Both the position numbers and the translations under genes were made by a program. DNA of 64,000 nt from Sphingopyxis indica (GTDB lineage Bacteria > Pseudomonadota > Alphaproteobacteria > Sphingomonadales > Sphingomonadaceae): positions 62,001 to 126,000 of the forward strand of contig NZ_FZPA01000002.1 in assembly GCF_900188185.1 (NCBI RefSeq), read 5' to 3'. Below the pieces are notes generated by a model. It made no database searches and was not told where the DNA came from. It saw only the letters and a program-made list of their open reading frames with translations. This document shows, piece after piece, positions 16,533 to 25,926 of the stretch (position 1 is its first letter; each line of letters starts with the position of its first letter).

Positions 16533-16897
16533 GACTTCAGCCTCTTCAGCAGCGCCTCAATCTCTTCGATATCGGCGTCGGACAGCGCCTCGCGCTCGGC
16601 GAGATGCGCGATCAGCGGGCTGACGCGGCCGCCGAACAGGCGGTCGACGAAGCGCTGCGATTCCTCGCCCACAGCCTCGGCGCGGTCGATCGCGGGGCGG
16701 TAGAGATAGCGGCGCCCGTCGGCTTCGGCAGTGACCGCGCCCTTTTGCACCAGCCGCGCGATCAGCGTCTTGACCGTTGCCTGGGTCCAGCCGTTCGCGG
16801 CGCCGATGCGCGCGGTAAGGTCGGCGGCGGTCTGCGGCGCCTCGTCCCACAGGGCGCGCAGCACCTGCATTTCGGATTCGCTTGCGCGTTCGGCCAT
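16529..16897 (-). CDS. BlaI/MecI/CopY-family transcriptional repressor
   Basis: 122 residues. An N-terminal winged helix (ESEMQVLRALWDEAPQTAADLTARI... WTQATVKTLIARLVQKGAV) is followed by a dimerisation tail with RFVDRLFGGRVSPLIAHLAE. This matches penicillinase repressors that are released by cleavage. It overlaps the M56 protease gene by 4 bp, giving the standard sensor-repressor pair. A matching operator lies about 35 bp upstream of the ATG, so the operon is probably autoregulated. It lacks the Cys-rich copper tail of CopY. Confidence 0.92.
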   Translation of the reverse strand: MAERASESEMQVLRALWDEAPQTAADLTARIGAANGWTQATVKTLIARLVQKGAVTAEADGRRYLYRPAIDRAEAVGEESQRFVDRLFGGRVSPLIAHLAEREALSDADIEEIEALLKRLKS

Positions 16898-16929
16898 GGA
16901 ACCCCTCCTTCGCCTTCATCCTGCAATAC

Positions 16930-16945
16930 GACTACATGTGTAGTC
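16930..16945. promoter_or_regulatory. BlaI-type operator palindrome
   Basis: GACTACA-TG-TGTAGTC: 7-bp perfect arms around a 2-bp centre, containing the TACA...TGTA core recognised by BlaI/MecI/CopY regulators. It lies 33-48 bp upstream of the repressor start codon, where it would cover the promoter. Confidence 0.75.
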
Positions 16946-17070
16946 AATTCCCTGAACGCTGGCTGAATGGCGACAGCAAGGGTCAATGTGTCGGGATTTT
17001 TGACAGGCAGAGAGGGTGGTAAGAAATCAATAACCATCGAACGGGCCCCGAATGCGTGCGACGCGCCATT

Positions 17071-17086
17071 TGGCACGCGCCTTGTA
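17071..17086 (+). promoter_or_regulatory. Candidate sigma-54 promoter
   Basis: TGGCACGCGCCTTGTA keeps the -24 box TGGCAC and the -12 box TTG with the required spacing (GG-N10-GT; the consensus has GC). A start would lie near 17098, directly in front of two adjacent hairpins. It is 320 bp upstream of the CDF gene, so it may drive either a small RNA or that gene. There is no adjacent enhancer-binding regulator gene. Confidence 0.35.
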
Positions 17087-17110
17087 TGGTGTGATGCGTT
17101 CCCGAGTGTT

Positions 17111-17231
17111 CCGCTCAACTGAGCGGCAGGGGATATCGGTCTGGTCCCTGATATCCCCTGCCCTCACCGGGAAATCCCCACTTACCCCCCGAGGCAAATG
17201 GGGGGCGAGCGGCCGAAAGGCCCCGCCCCCC
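17111..17231 (+). other. Cluster of three hairpins in the 509-bp gap before the CDF gene
   Basis: Three structures follow one another in a stretch without a gene. CCGCTCA-AC-TGAGCGG lies at 17111-17126. CAGGGGATATC / GATATCCCCTG lies at 17127-17137 and 17150-17160. The compound stem GGGGGGC...GGCC-GAAA-GGCC...GCCCCCC lies at 17200-17231. None is followed by a T-run. They could be a structured leader, a small RNA or regulator sites. No open frame here gives a convincing protein. Confidence 0.5.
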
Positions 17232-17406
17232 GATGCTGCGTCGCTGCGGAGCCATTTTGCCCGGTCCGCTCTCTACGCGCATGTCTGCCACCTTATCGGG
17301 CTGAAGGTCCGCGAGCGCCCGATGAGGCCTTGGGTGTCGGCGAAAATCTGCCTATCGTCATCGGGATACTCGCTACGGCGACGCGGCTGACGGGGAAGGA
17401 TATTCG

Positions 17407-18414
17407 ATGGGCGGCCATAACCAGGGCCATTCGCATGCAGGGCACAGCCATGCGCCGCGCAGCTTCGGCATGGCATTCGCGGTCGGTATCGGCCTCAATG
17501 TGGCGTTCGTGGCAATCGAGGCGGTTTATGGCGTCCTGAGCAATTCGCTGGCGCTGCTCGCCGATGCCGGGCACAATCTGAGCGACGTTTTCGGGCTCGC
17601 CATCGCATGGGCGGCGGTCCTCGTCGCGAAAAAGAGACCGACGCCGCGCTTCACTTATGGGCTTCAGGGAAGCACCATTCTCGCCGCGCTGGCCAACGGC
17701 GTGTTCCTAATGCTGGCGGCGGGCGCGATCGCGTGGCAGGCGATCCTGCGCTTTTCCGACCCCGAACCCGTCGCCGGCAACACGGTCATGACCGTCGCCG
17801 CGATCGGCATCGCGATCAACACCGGCACCGCCTTGATGTTCCTGCGCGGCCGCAAGGGCGACATCAACATCCAGGGCGCCTTCCTGCACATGGCGGCGGA
17901 TGCGGCGGTGTCCGCAGGCGTGGTGATCGCGGGACTCGCGATCCGCTACACCGGCTGGAACTGGCTCGATCCCGTTACCAGCCTGCTGATCGTGGCGGTG
18001 ATCGTCTGGAGCACATGGGGCTTGCTTCGCGAAGCCGTCGCCATGTCGCTGGGGGCGGTCCCGTCGGGGATCGACGCCGAGGCGGTCGAGCGCCATCTGG
18101 CCGCGATCGAGGGTGTCGATGCGGTCCACGACCTGCATATCTGGGCGATGAGCACGACCGAAACCGCGCTCACCGCGCATCTGGTGGTGCCGATCGAGGG
18201 CGACCGCGACATTTTTCTGCATCGCGTTGCGGGCGAGATGCACGATCATTTCGGGATCGGCCACACCACGCTCCAGATCGAGCGCGATGCCGAAGCCTGT
18301 GCGCTCGAGCCGATCAACGGCAGCGGCTGTCGACCGCCGGGCCATCGGCACCGGCCGGACGGGCTGTGCGAGCGGGAAGGAAGCGCGCAGGCGCACCGCG
18401 GCGCTGGACATTGA
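17407..18414 (+). CDS. CDF-family cation efflux protein (CzcD/ZitB-like)
   Basis: 335 residues. It exports divalent metals (probably zinc or cobalt) across the inner membrane in exchange for protons. The His-rich N-terminus [17 protein letters not shown] is a metal-binding tail. TM2 and TM5 carry the metal-site residues in [16 protein letters not shown] and [15 protein letters not shown]. Six TM segments precede the cytoplasmic domain ([21 protein letters not shown]). The C-terminus is extended and rich in His, Cys and Arg ([14 protein letters not shown]). No metal-responsive regulator gene is adjacent. Confidence 0.92.
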   Translation: MGGHNQGHSHAGHSHAPRSFGMAFAVGIGLNVAFVAIEAVYGVLSNSLALLADAGHNLSDVFGLAIAWAAVLVAKKRPTPRFTYGLQGSTILAALANGVFLMLAAGAIAWQAILRFSDPEPVAGNTVMTVAAIGIAINTGTALMFLRGRKGDINIQGAFLHMAADAAVSAGVVIAGLAIRYTGWNWLDPVTSLLIVAVIVWSTWGLLREAVAMSLGAVPSGIDAEAVERHLAAIEGVDAVHDLHIWAMSTTETALTAHLVVPIEGDRDIFLHRVAGEMHDHFGIGHTTLQIERDAEACALEPINGSGCRPPGHRHRPDGLCEREGSAQAHRGAGH

Positions 18415-18464
18415 CGCCGCCGCCAGCCAAATTCGCGCGCCATGCGGGAAAGAGAATAGCGAAA

Positions 18465-21400
18465 ATGAAGGCCTGGCGCTTTGCGGTGGATCGCGGGGGC
18501 ACGTTCACCGATGTCGTCGCGACGACCCCCGGCGGGCGGTTGGTGACCGAGAAGCTGCTATCCCAAAACCCCGGTTTCTATTCCGATGCGGCCAGCGAGG
18601 CGGTGCGGCGGCTGATGGCGCGCCACGGCGCGGGGCCGATCGCCGAGCTTCGCATCGGCACGACGGTGGCGACCAACGCGCTGCTCGAACGCAAGGGCGA
18701 ACGGCTGGCGCTGGCGATCACGCGCGGTTTCGGCGACGCGCTGCGGATCGGGACGCAGGCAAGGCCCGAAATCTTCGCCCGGCATATCGTGCTGCCCGAG
18801 CAATTGCCCGCGCGCGTGATCGAGGTCGACGAGCGGGTCGGGGCCGATGGCGCGGTGCTGCGGTCGCTCGACGAGGTGCAGGCGCGGGCCGACCTCGCGG
18901 CCTTGCGCGGCGAGGGTTTCGATGCGCTGGCCATCGTCCTGATGCACGGATGGCAGTATCGCGATCACGAGGCCCGGCTGGCCCGGATCGCGCGCGACAT
19001 CGGCTTCGCGCAGGTCAGCGTCAGCCACGAGGTCGCGCCGCTGATCCGCCTCGTCCCGCGCGGCGACACGACGGTAGTCGACGCCTATCTCTCGCCGGTG
19101 CTGCGGCGTTACACCGACCAGCTGCAAGCCAGCCTTCCGCCGAGCGGAACACTACGCTTCATGCAGTCGAACGGCGGCCTGGCCGAAGTCGGCGCGTTTC
19201 GCGGCAAGGATGCGATCCTCTCCGGCCCGGCGGGCGGCGTGGTCGGCATGGTCGCGGCGAGCGCCCCGCTGGGCCACCGCAAGCTGATCGGCTTCGACAT
19301 GGGCGGGACCAGCACCGATGTCGCGCATTATGCCGGAACTTACGAGTTGACCGGCGACAGCGTGGTCGCGGGGGTCCGGATCGCCGCGCCGATGATGCAG
19401 ATTCACACCGTCGCGGCGGGCGGCGGCTCGATCTGCCGCTTCGACGGCTCGCGTTTCCGGGTCGGGCCGGAGAGCGCGGGCGCCGATCCCGGCCCGGCTT
19501 GCTATCGCAAGGGCGGGCCGTTGACCGTGACCGACTGCAATCTGTTCCTCGGCCGGATCGACCCGGCCTTCTTTCCCGGCGTCTTTGGCCCGAACGGCGA
19601 CGAGCCGCTCGACCCGGCGGCGGCGAAGGCGCGGCTGGCCGAGGTCGCGGCGATGCTGCCCGAACCGAAGTCGCTGCACGAAATCGCCGAGGGCTTTCTG
19701 GCGATCGCGGTCGATAATATGGCCAATGCGATCCGCAAGATCAGCGTCGCGCGCGGGCATGACGTGACGACCTATGCGCTCGCCTGTTTCGGCGGCGCGG
19801 GCGGGCAACATGCGTGCAGGGTCGCCGATGCGCTGGGGATGGAGACCGTGCTCGTGCATCCGCTGGCGGGGATATTGTCCGCCTATGGCATCGGCCTCGC
19901 GCCGGTTAAGGCGATCCACGAGGTCAGCCTCGTACGACCGCTCGGGGAGGACTTCGCCGACGATCTCTCGACGCTCGAAGGTCAGGCGCGGCAAGCGTTG
20001 CTCGATCAGGGCATAGCCCCCGAGGCCATCGTCCTCGAAAGCCGCGCGCGCCTGCGCTTTGCGGGCAGCGACAGCGCGCTCGCCATCGCGTGCGGCGACC
20101 GGGCCGAAATGGATGCGACCTTCCGCACGCTCCACCGCCGGCGCTTTGGCTATTCGGACGCCGAGACCGCCATCGTCGTCGAGGCACTGAGCGTCGAGGC
20201 GAGCGGGCATTCGGGCGGCCTCGGCGCGGTCGTGCCGCAACCCGTCGCCGCGCTTGGCAAGGCTTCGGGCGATTGGCCGACCATCGAGCGTGCGGCGATG
20301 CAATCCGGCGAGACGGTAAGCGGGCCGGCGCTGGTGATCGACCCCGGCTCGACCACCGTGGTCGAGGAGGGCTGGCAGGCGCGGCGCGAGCAGGAAGGGA
20401 GCCTGGTCCTGACGCGCGCCGCCGCGCTCGTGCGCGACCGCGCGGTCGGCACGAAGGTCGATCCGGTGCGCCTCGAGATATTCAACAATCTGTTCATGGC
20501 GATCGCTGAGGAGATGGGGGTCGTGCTCCAGTCGACCGCCACCTCGGTCAACATCAAGGAACGGCTCGACTTTTCCTGCGCCCTCTTCGACCGCGCCGGC
20601 GCGCTGATCGCGAACGCGCCGCACATCCCCGTCCATCTCGGCAGCATGGGCGACAGCATCGCCCGCGTGATCGAGGCGCGCGGCGCGTGCCGGGACGGGC
20701 GCGGCTTCCGGCGCGGCGACGCCTATGTGCTCAACGATCCCTATCGCGGCGGCACCCATTTGCCCGACATCACGGTGATCGTGCCGGTCTTTTATGGCGA
20801 GGAAAGCGCCGAGCCCGATGCCTTCGTCGCCGCGCGCGGCCACCACGCCGACATCGGCGGCATCGCGCCGGGGTCGATGCCGCCCGAGAGCCGCACGATC
20901 GAGGAAGAGGGCGTGCTGATCGACAATGCCCTGCTCGTCGACGAGGGACGTTTTCAGGAGCGGGCGATGCGCGAATTGCTCGCCGCGGCGACCTTTCCGG
21001 CGCGCAACCCCGACCGCAACCTGTCCGACCTGCGCGCCCAGCTCGCCGCCTGCACGCGCGGCGCCGACTGCTGCAAGGCGCGGCGAAGGAACAGGGCGCC
21101 GAGGTGGTCGCGGCCTATATGGACCATGTCCTCGCCAATGCCGAGGAAAGCGTCCGGCGCCTCCTCGACCGGCTCGACGAGGGCAGCTTCGCCTATGAAA
21201 TGGACAATGGCGCGGCGGTGAAGGTCGCCATCCGGATCGACCGCGCCGCGCGCTCGGCGGTGTTCGACTTCACCGGCACCAGCGGCCAGTTGCCGGACAA
21301 TTTCAACGCCCCGCGCTCGATCACCCGCGCCGCCGCGCTCTATGTGCTGCGGACGCTGATCGACGATGCGATCCCGATGAACGACGGCTGTCTGCGGCCC

Positions 21401-22009
21401 GTCGAACTGGTCGTGCCCGAAGGGTCGATGCTGAACCCGAAACCCGGCGCGGCCGTCGTCGCGGGCAATGTCGAAACCAGCCAGGTGGTCACCGATGCGC
21501 TGTTCGCCGCCACCGGGCGGCTCGCGCCGAGCCAGGGGACGATGAACAACTTCACCTTCGGCAACGAACGCTATCAATATTATGAGACGATCTGCGGCGG
21601 ATCGGGCGCCGGGCCGGACCATGACGGGACCAGCGCCGTGCAGACGCACATGACCAACAGCCGCCTCACCGATCCCGAAATCCTCGAAACCCGCCTGCCC
21701 GTGCGGCTCGACCGTTTCGCGATCCGCCGCGCCTCGGGCGGAGCGGGGCGGCGCCGCGGCGGCGACGGGGTCGAACGGCGGGTGACCTTTCTCGAACCGA
21801 TGCGCGCCAACATGCTCGCCAATCGCCGCCGGATCGCGCCGCGCGGCATCTGCGGCGGCGACGACGCGCAGCCGGGGCGCAACTGGGTCGAGCGCAGCGA
21901 CGGATCGCGCGAGGAACTGGGGGCGACGGCGTCGGCGGACATGCGACCGGGCGACGCCTTCGTGATCCTGACGCCCGGCGGCGGCGGATTTGGCGAAGAA
22001 GCCGAATGA
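18465..22009 (+). pseudogene. 5-oxoprolinase-type hydantoinase (HyuA+HyuB fused) with a frameshift
   Basis: ATP-dependent lactam hydrolase of the eukaryotic-like 5-oxoprolinase family, which opens 5-oxoproline to glutamate. From the ATG at 18465 the protein begins [20 protein letters not shown], the ATP-binding start shared with [20 protein letters not shown] and [19 protein letters not shown] complete the HyuA half. The HyuB half starts at [21 protein letters not shown]. The reading frame breaks near 21068, where GACTGCTG appears in place of the expected GACCTGCTG. One missing C shifts the frame, and the rest continues in the other frame ([15 protein letters not shown] ... LTPGGGGFGEE) to 22009. 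With that base restored the protein would be about 1181 residues, full family length. Both parts are well preserved, so this is a recent mutation or a sequencing error. The stop overlaps the next gene's ATG. Confidence 0.85.
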
Positions 22010-22677
22010 ACTACTGGCCGCTCCTCGGCATTGCCATCGTCGTCGTCGGCTTTGCACTGCGGTTCAATCCGCTGCTGGTGGTGGTCGGCGCGGCGGTGGC
22101 GACGGGCGTGCTCGCGGGGCTCGATCCGCTTGCTGTGATCGAGGCGCTGGGCAAGGCCTTCAACGACAATCGCTATATATCGGTCACCTGGATCATCCTG
22201 CCCGTGATCGGCCTGCTCGAACGCTATGGCCTGCAGCAACGTGCCCGCGCGGTGATCGAGGGGATGCGCGGGGCGACCATGGGCAAGCTGCTGGTCGCCT
22301 ATCTGGCCTTCCGGCAAATCACATCGGCGCTGGGCATGAAGGACATCGGCGGCCATCCGCAGGCGGTGCGCCCGCTGGTCGCGCCGATGGCCGAGGCGGC
22401 GGCGATGAAGACCCACGGCGAATTGTCGGGCGACGAGCGCGACAAGGTCAAGGCCATGGCCGCCGCGACCGACAATGTCGGCCTGTTTTTCGGGGAAGAC
22501 ATTTTCTTCGCCATTGCCTCGATCCTGCTGATCCAGGGCGTATTCGAGAGCGCGGGCTATCGCCTGACACCCCTGCAGCTTTCGATCTGGGCGATCCCGA
22601 CCGCGATCTGCGCCTTCCTGATCCATGGCGCGCGCATTCTCGCCTTCGATCGCAGGCTGGGGAGCGTGTCCCGGTGA
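22006..22677 (+). CDS. DUF969 family membrane protein (transporter subunit)
   Basis: 223 residues, mostly hydrophobic, with about six TM segments. The run LLGIAIVVVGFALRFNPLLVVV, SVTWIILPVIGLLERYGLQQRA and ALGMKDIGGHPQAVRPLVAPMAEAAA match DUF969 proteins. Family members are nearly always encoded beside DUF979 and are thought to form a two-subunit permease related to the ion transporter superfamily. The ATG overlaps the stop of the oxoprolinase gene (ATGA), and its own stop overlaps the GTG of the DUF979 gene. This coupling and context suggest uptake of 5-oxoproline or a related lactam (inference). Confidence 0.88.
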   Translation: MNYWPLLGIAIVVVGFALRFNPLLVVVGAAVATGVLAGLDPLAVIEALGKAFNDNRYISVTWIILPVIGLLERYGLQQRARAVIEGMRGATMGKLLVAYLAFRQITSALGMKDIGGHPQAVRPLVAPMAEAAAMKTHGELSGDERDKVKAMAAATDNVGLFFGEDIFFAIASILLIQGVFESAGYRLTPLQLSIWAIPTAICAFLIHGARILAFDRRLGSVSR

Positions 22678-23624
22678 TCACCTATGAATGGCTCTATGGG
22701 CTTGCCGGCGCGGCCTTTACCATCTGGTCGCTGCTGTCGCTGCACGATCGGCGCTGGGGCAATGCCGGCTTCTGGGCGCTGCTCGCCGCGAGCTTCCTGA
22801 TCGGCAGCCATGTGTCCGACCTCGTCAACGGGCTGCTGGTGCTGGCGATGGTTGCGATCGCCGGGCTCGGCGGGCTGAAGCGAAGCGACCCGCCGACTAC
22901 CGGCGCCGAGGAACGGCAGCGCCTGTCGGCGAGGCTCGGCAACCGGCTTTTCCTTCCCGCGCTGATCGTGCCGCTGACCGCGGTCGCGGGGACCTTGCTC
23001 TACAACTACACGCCGCTGGGGCAGACCGGACTGTTCGAGGCGCGGCGCGAGACGCTGATCCTCTTCGGGGTCGGCGTGGTGGTGGCGCTCGGGGTCGCGA
23101 TGCTATGGCTGCGACCGCCGCTGCTCGCGCCCGCGCAGGAGGGACGGCGGCTGCTCGACTCGATCGGCTGGGCCGCGATTCTGCCGCAGATGCTCGCCGC
23201 GCTGGGCGCCGTCTTTGCGCTGGCGGGCGTGGGTGAGATTATCGGCGGACTGGCGAGCGCGGTCATTCCCCAGGGCAGCGTGTTCCTCACCGTCCTCGTC
23301 TTTGCGCTCGGCATGGCGCTGTTCACGATGATCATGGGCAATGCCTTCGCCGCCTATCCGGTCATGGCGGCGGCGATCGGCATTCCGCTGCTCGTCCAGC
23401 AATATGGGGGCAGGCCGGCGGCGATCGGCGCCGTGGGCATGCTCGCGGGCTTTTGCGGGACGCTGATGACCCCGATGGCGGCGAACTTCAATATCGTGCC
23501 CGCGGCGCTGCTCGAGCTCAAGGATCAGAACGGCGTGATCCGCCAGCAGATCGGGACCGCGCTGGCGCTCTGGGTCTGCAACGTCGCGATCATCTATGTG
23601 GGAGCCTTTCTGCTGTGGAACTGA
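22674..23624 (+). CDS. DUF979 family membrane protein (transporter subunit)
   Basis: 316 residues starting at GTG 22674, which overlaps the DUF969 stop by 4 bp (GTGA). About nine TM segments. Characteristic stretches are GSHVSDLVNGLLVLAMVAIAG, LILFGVGVVVALG and the GMALFTMIMGNAFAAYPVM / GFCGTLMTPMAANFNIVP helices, as in DUF979 proteins. It probably forms the larger half of a permease with the DUF969 protein. In other bacteria such pairs sit next to pyroglutamyl-peptidase or 5-oxoprolinase genes (general knowledge), as here. Confidence 0.88.
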   Translation: MITYEWLYGLAGAAFTIWSLLSLHDRRWGNAGFWALLAASFLIGSHVSDLVNGLLVLAMVAIAGLGGLKRSDPPTTGAEERQRLSARLGNRLFLPALIVPLTAVAGTLLYNYTPLGQTGLFEARRETLILFGVGVVVALGVAMLWLRPPLLAPAQEGRRLLDSIGWAAILPQMLAALGAVFALAGVGEIIGGLASAVIPQGSVFLTVLVFALGMALFTMIMGNAFAAYPVMAAAIGIPLLVQQYGGRPAAIGAVGMLAGFCGTLMTPMAANFNIVPAALLELKDQNGVIRQQIGTALALWVCNVAIIYVGAFLLWN

Positions 23625-24604
23625 CCGGGGATCTCGCTCGCCGTTTCGCCAGCGTCGCGCTCGGCCATGTGACGCGGCCCTATCCCTATAAGGACGATCA
23701 TGTCTTCGAAAGCGACGCGGACGTCCGGCCGCCGCGCGCCGCGCATCCCGTTTTTTTCGGCAGCTTCGACTGGCACAGCTGCGTCCATGGGTGGTGGACC
23801 CTACTGACCTTGCGGCGGCACTATCCGGACATGCCCGAAGCGGCGTCGATCGCGGCGCTCGCGGACGAAAGTTTCACGCCCGCCAAGCTCGCGGTCGAGC
23901 TCGCCTATCTCGACCGGGCGACGTCGCGGGGGTTCGAGCGGCCCTATGGCTGGGCCTGGCTGCTCTACCTGCATCGCGAAGCCGAACGGCACACGGACCG
24001 CGAATGGGCGGCGCATCTCGCGCCGCTGGCACGGGCCTTTGCGATGCGCCTGCGCGACTATCTGAAGATCCTGACCTACCCGATCACCGTCGGCACGCAT
24101 TTCAACACGGCGTTCGCGCTCGTGCTTGCGCGACGCTGGGCCTGCGGCCGCGATGCGGCGCTGGTGGCGCTGATCGACGCGTGGGCGGAGCAGGCCTTCG
24201 GCGATCGCAGCGACTATCGCGGGTGGGAGCCGGGGGGCGACGAATTCCTGTCCCCCGTTCTGACCGCCGCCCTGCTGATGGCCGAGGTCCGTCCGCGGCC
24301 CTCTTTCGCGCCCTGGTTCAAAGCGCTGGTGGTGGCCAATGGCTGGCTTGCGCGCGAATGCCGGCCGGTTTTCGTTTCGGACCGCAGCGACGGTAAGATC
24401 GCCCATCTCGACGGCCTCAACCTCAGCCGCGCGTGGTGCCTGCGCGCCATCGCCGGGACGCTCGGCGACGAGGGGTTGCAAAAGCCGCTGGCGCAGCTCG
24501 CGGACCATCACCTCGAGGCGGCGCTGCCGCATGTCGCCGGCGACTATATGGGCGAGCACTGGCTTGCGAGCTTCGCGCTGCTGGCATTGCTCGTGCCGGA
24601 ATGA
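23615..24604 (+). CDS. DUF2891 family protein
   Basis: 329 residues from GTG 23615, overlapping the end of the DUF979 gene by 10 bp; GGGAG precedes it. Soluble, helical and rich in Trp and His. Family features are HPVFFGSFDWHSCVHGWWTLLTLRR, ERPYGWAWLLYLHREAE, GTHFNTAFAL and HLDGLNLSRAWCLRAIA. DUF2891 proteins have an alpha/alpha-barrel-like sequence, and their activity is not established. The conserved DWHSCVHG and HxNTA-type residues suggest a catalytic pocket. It is the last gene of the cassette, so it probably acts on the same compound as the oxoprolinase. No signal peptide. Confidence 0.88.
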   Translation: MELTGDLARRFASVALGHVTRPYPYKDDHVFESDADVRPPRAAHPVFFGSFDWHSCVHGWWTLLTLRRHYPDMPEAASIAALADESFTPAKLAVELAYLDRATSRGFERPYGWAWLLYLHREAERHTDREWAAHLAPLARAFAMRLRDYLKILTYPITVGTHFNTAFALVLARRWACGRDAALVALIDAWAEQAFGDRSDYRGWEPGGDEFLSPVLTAALLMAEVRPRPSFAPWFKALVVANGWLARECRPVFVSDRSDGKIAHLDGLNLSRAWCLRAIAGTLGDEGLQKPLAQLADHHLEAALPHVAGDYMGEHWLASFALLALLVPE

Positions 24605-24622
24605 AATTTGGCGAAACCCGGT

Positions 24623-25333
24623 TTACGGCCGGGGCGCTCGCCAGCCGGCGTCGCGCGCCGCGCGTTCCGCGTCGGCGTCGAGCGGGCCATCCGCCGTCAT
24701 CATGGCGGCCGCCGTCGCCGCCAACTCGCCCGAGGACGCCTGGCGATAGGCGCCGCCAGCTTCGCTGCGCGCCGTCCGTTCGAGCTGCCAGCGTCCGTCG
24801 TCACGGCACCCTATGCCCGCCAGCGCGCCACTGTCGAAGCTGCGGCAATAGCGCCCTTCGCGGTCGCGGAAGCTGAGGCCGATGCGCACCCGTGCATTTT
24901 GCGGCTGGTTCGAGGCAAGCTGGCTGTCCAACGCCTTCGCCAGCGCTCCGGACGCAATTAGCCGGCCCTGCTCGGATGCAATGTCGGCGGCAGGCGCCCA
25001 GGGCTTGAGGCCGATCGTCAGCCCCAGCGCGAGCGAGGCCGCGATCGCCCCCCAATGGATTGCGGCAAACTGCGATCGCTTTGCCTCGCGCCGCGCGGCA
25101 AGGCTGGTGTCGATCTTGCCATCGGCCGCCAGGAGCGTGCGCAGCCGTTCGGGCACGGGCTCTTCGGCAATCGGTGCATAATGTGCGGCCAGTCTGCCCC
25201 TGAGCGCCCGATGCCGGGCTATTTCGGCGGCCAGCGCCGGGTCGGCTTCGGCCTCGCGTTCGATCCGGCGCGCGGTTGGACCGTCGAGTTCGCCGTCGAC
25301 GAACGCCGCCACGGTTGCAGGGTCAAAGGTCAT
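24623..25333 (-). CDS. Anti-sigma factor (transmembrane)
   Basis: 236 residues. The N-terminal cytoplasmic region (ATVAAFVDGELDGPTARRIEREAEADPALAAEIARHRALRGRL) has the helical layout of anti-sigma domains but lacks the zinc HxxxCxxC motif. One TM segment follows (IHWGAIAASLALGLTIGL, about residues 92-109). The periplasmic part contains RIGLSFRDREGRYCRSFDSGALAGIGC, with two Cys residues that might form a disulfide. Its start overlaps the sigma gene stop by 4 bp, as expected for a co-regulated pair. It is convergent with the DUF2891 gene, 18 bp apart. Confidence 0.82.
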   Translation of the reverse strand: MTFDPATVAAFVDGELDGPTARRIEREAEADPALAAEIARHRALRGRLAAHYAPIAEEPVPERLRTLLAADGKIDTSLAARREAKRSQFAAIHWGAIAASLALGLTIGLKPWAPAADIASEQGRLIASGALAKALDSQLASNQPQNARVRIGLSFRDREGRYCRSFDSGALAGIGCRDDGRWQLERTARSEAGGAYRQASSGELAATAAAMMTADGPLDADAERAARDAGWRAPRP

Positions 25334-25818
25334 GCCGCCTCTCCCAGTAGATGCATCAGCGTCTCGCGCCCCCGTGCGAGGCGCGACGTCACGGTCCCGA
25401 TCGGCACGCCCAGTATCTCCGCCGCTTCGCGATAGGCATAACCCTCGACAAGAACCAGCATCACGACCTCGCGCTGCTCGTCGGGCAGACGTGCCATTGC
25501 GCTGTCGACATCGCCGCGCATCGCGCCGGCCTCGACCTCGGCCGCGCCGTCGCCCGCGATCTGGACTACGGCATCGTCGATCGGGACATGCGCCCCGCGC
25601 CGGCCCGCCGCGCGGCGTTCGTCGATCCAGAGGTTGCGAGTGATGCGATACATCCAGCTATCCAGTTTCGTCCCTCGTTGCCATTGGCCCTGCGACTTCA
25701 GCGCACGTTCAACCGCCGCCTGGCACAGATCGTCCGCACTGCCGGCGTCGCGCGCCAGCCCACGGGCAAAGCGGCGCAGGCGCGGCAAAAGCTCGACCAG
25801 TTCCTCTTCGAAGCGCAT
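25330..25818 (-). CDS. ECF-family RNA polymerase sigma factor
   Basis: 162 residues from the ATG at 25818; a longer in-frame start exists but runs through the promoter. Region 2 is RRFARGLARDAGSADDLCQAAVERALKS...LDSWMYRITRNLWIDERRA. Region 4 is MARLPDEQREVVMLVLVEGYAYREAAEILGVPIGTVTSRLARGRETL. The sizes and motifs fit the ECF class. It heads an operon with the anti-sigma gene and diverges from the subtilase gene. The shared upstream dyad suggests it drives both directions. Confidence 0.92.
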   Translation of the reverse strand: MRFEEELVELLPRLRRFARGLARDAGSADDLCQAAVERALKSQGQWQRGTKLDSWMYRITRNLWIDERRAAGRRGAHVPIDDAVVQIAGDGAAEVEAGAMRGDVDSAMARLPDEQREVVMLVLVEGYAYREAAEILGVPIGTVTSRLARGRETLMHLLGEAA

Positions 25819-25840
25819 CGTCGCCTTTTCGTCCGTTCGG

Positions 25841-25872
25841 GGAAGAAACGACAGCCTTTTACCGTTTCTTCC
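25841..25872. promoter_or_regulatory. Symmetrical divergent ECF-type promoter dyad
   Basis: GGAAGAAACG (25841-25850) and CGTTTCTTCC (25863-25872) are perfect 10-bp inverted arms 12 bp apart. On each strand this yields GGAAG followed after 17 nt by CGTT, the spacing of an ECF -35/-10 pair. The minus copy would start near 25840, 22 nt before the sigma ATG. The plus copy would start near 25873, 54 nt before the subtilase ATG. A regulator-binding palindrome is the alternative reading. Confidence 0.55.
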
Positions 25873-25926
25873 ATATCGTGCTAAATTTTTGCGCCGACGG
25901 GGAGCGAAGGTCAAACAGGACAGGAT

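Noticed and set aside
17127-17160. Intrinsic terminator
   Set aside because: Strong stem but no T-run on either strand.
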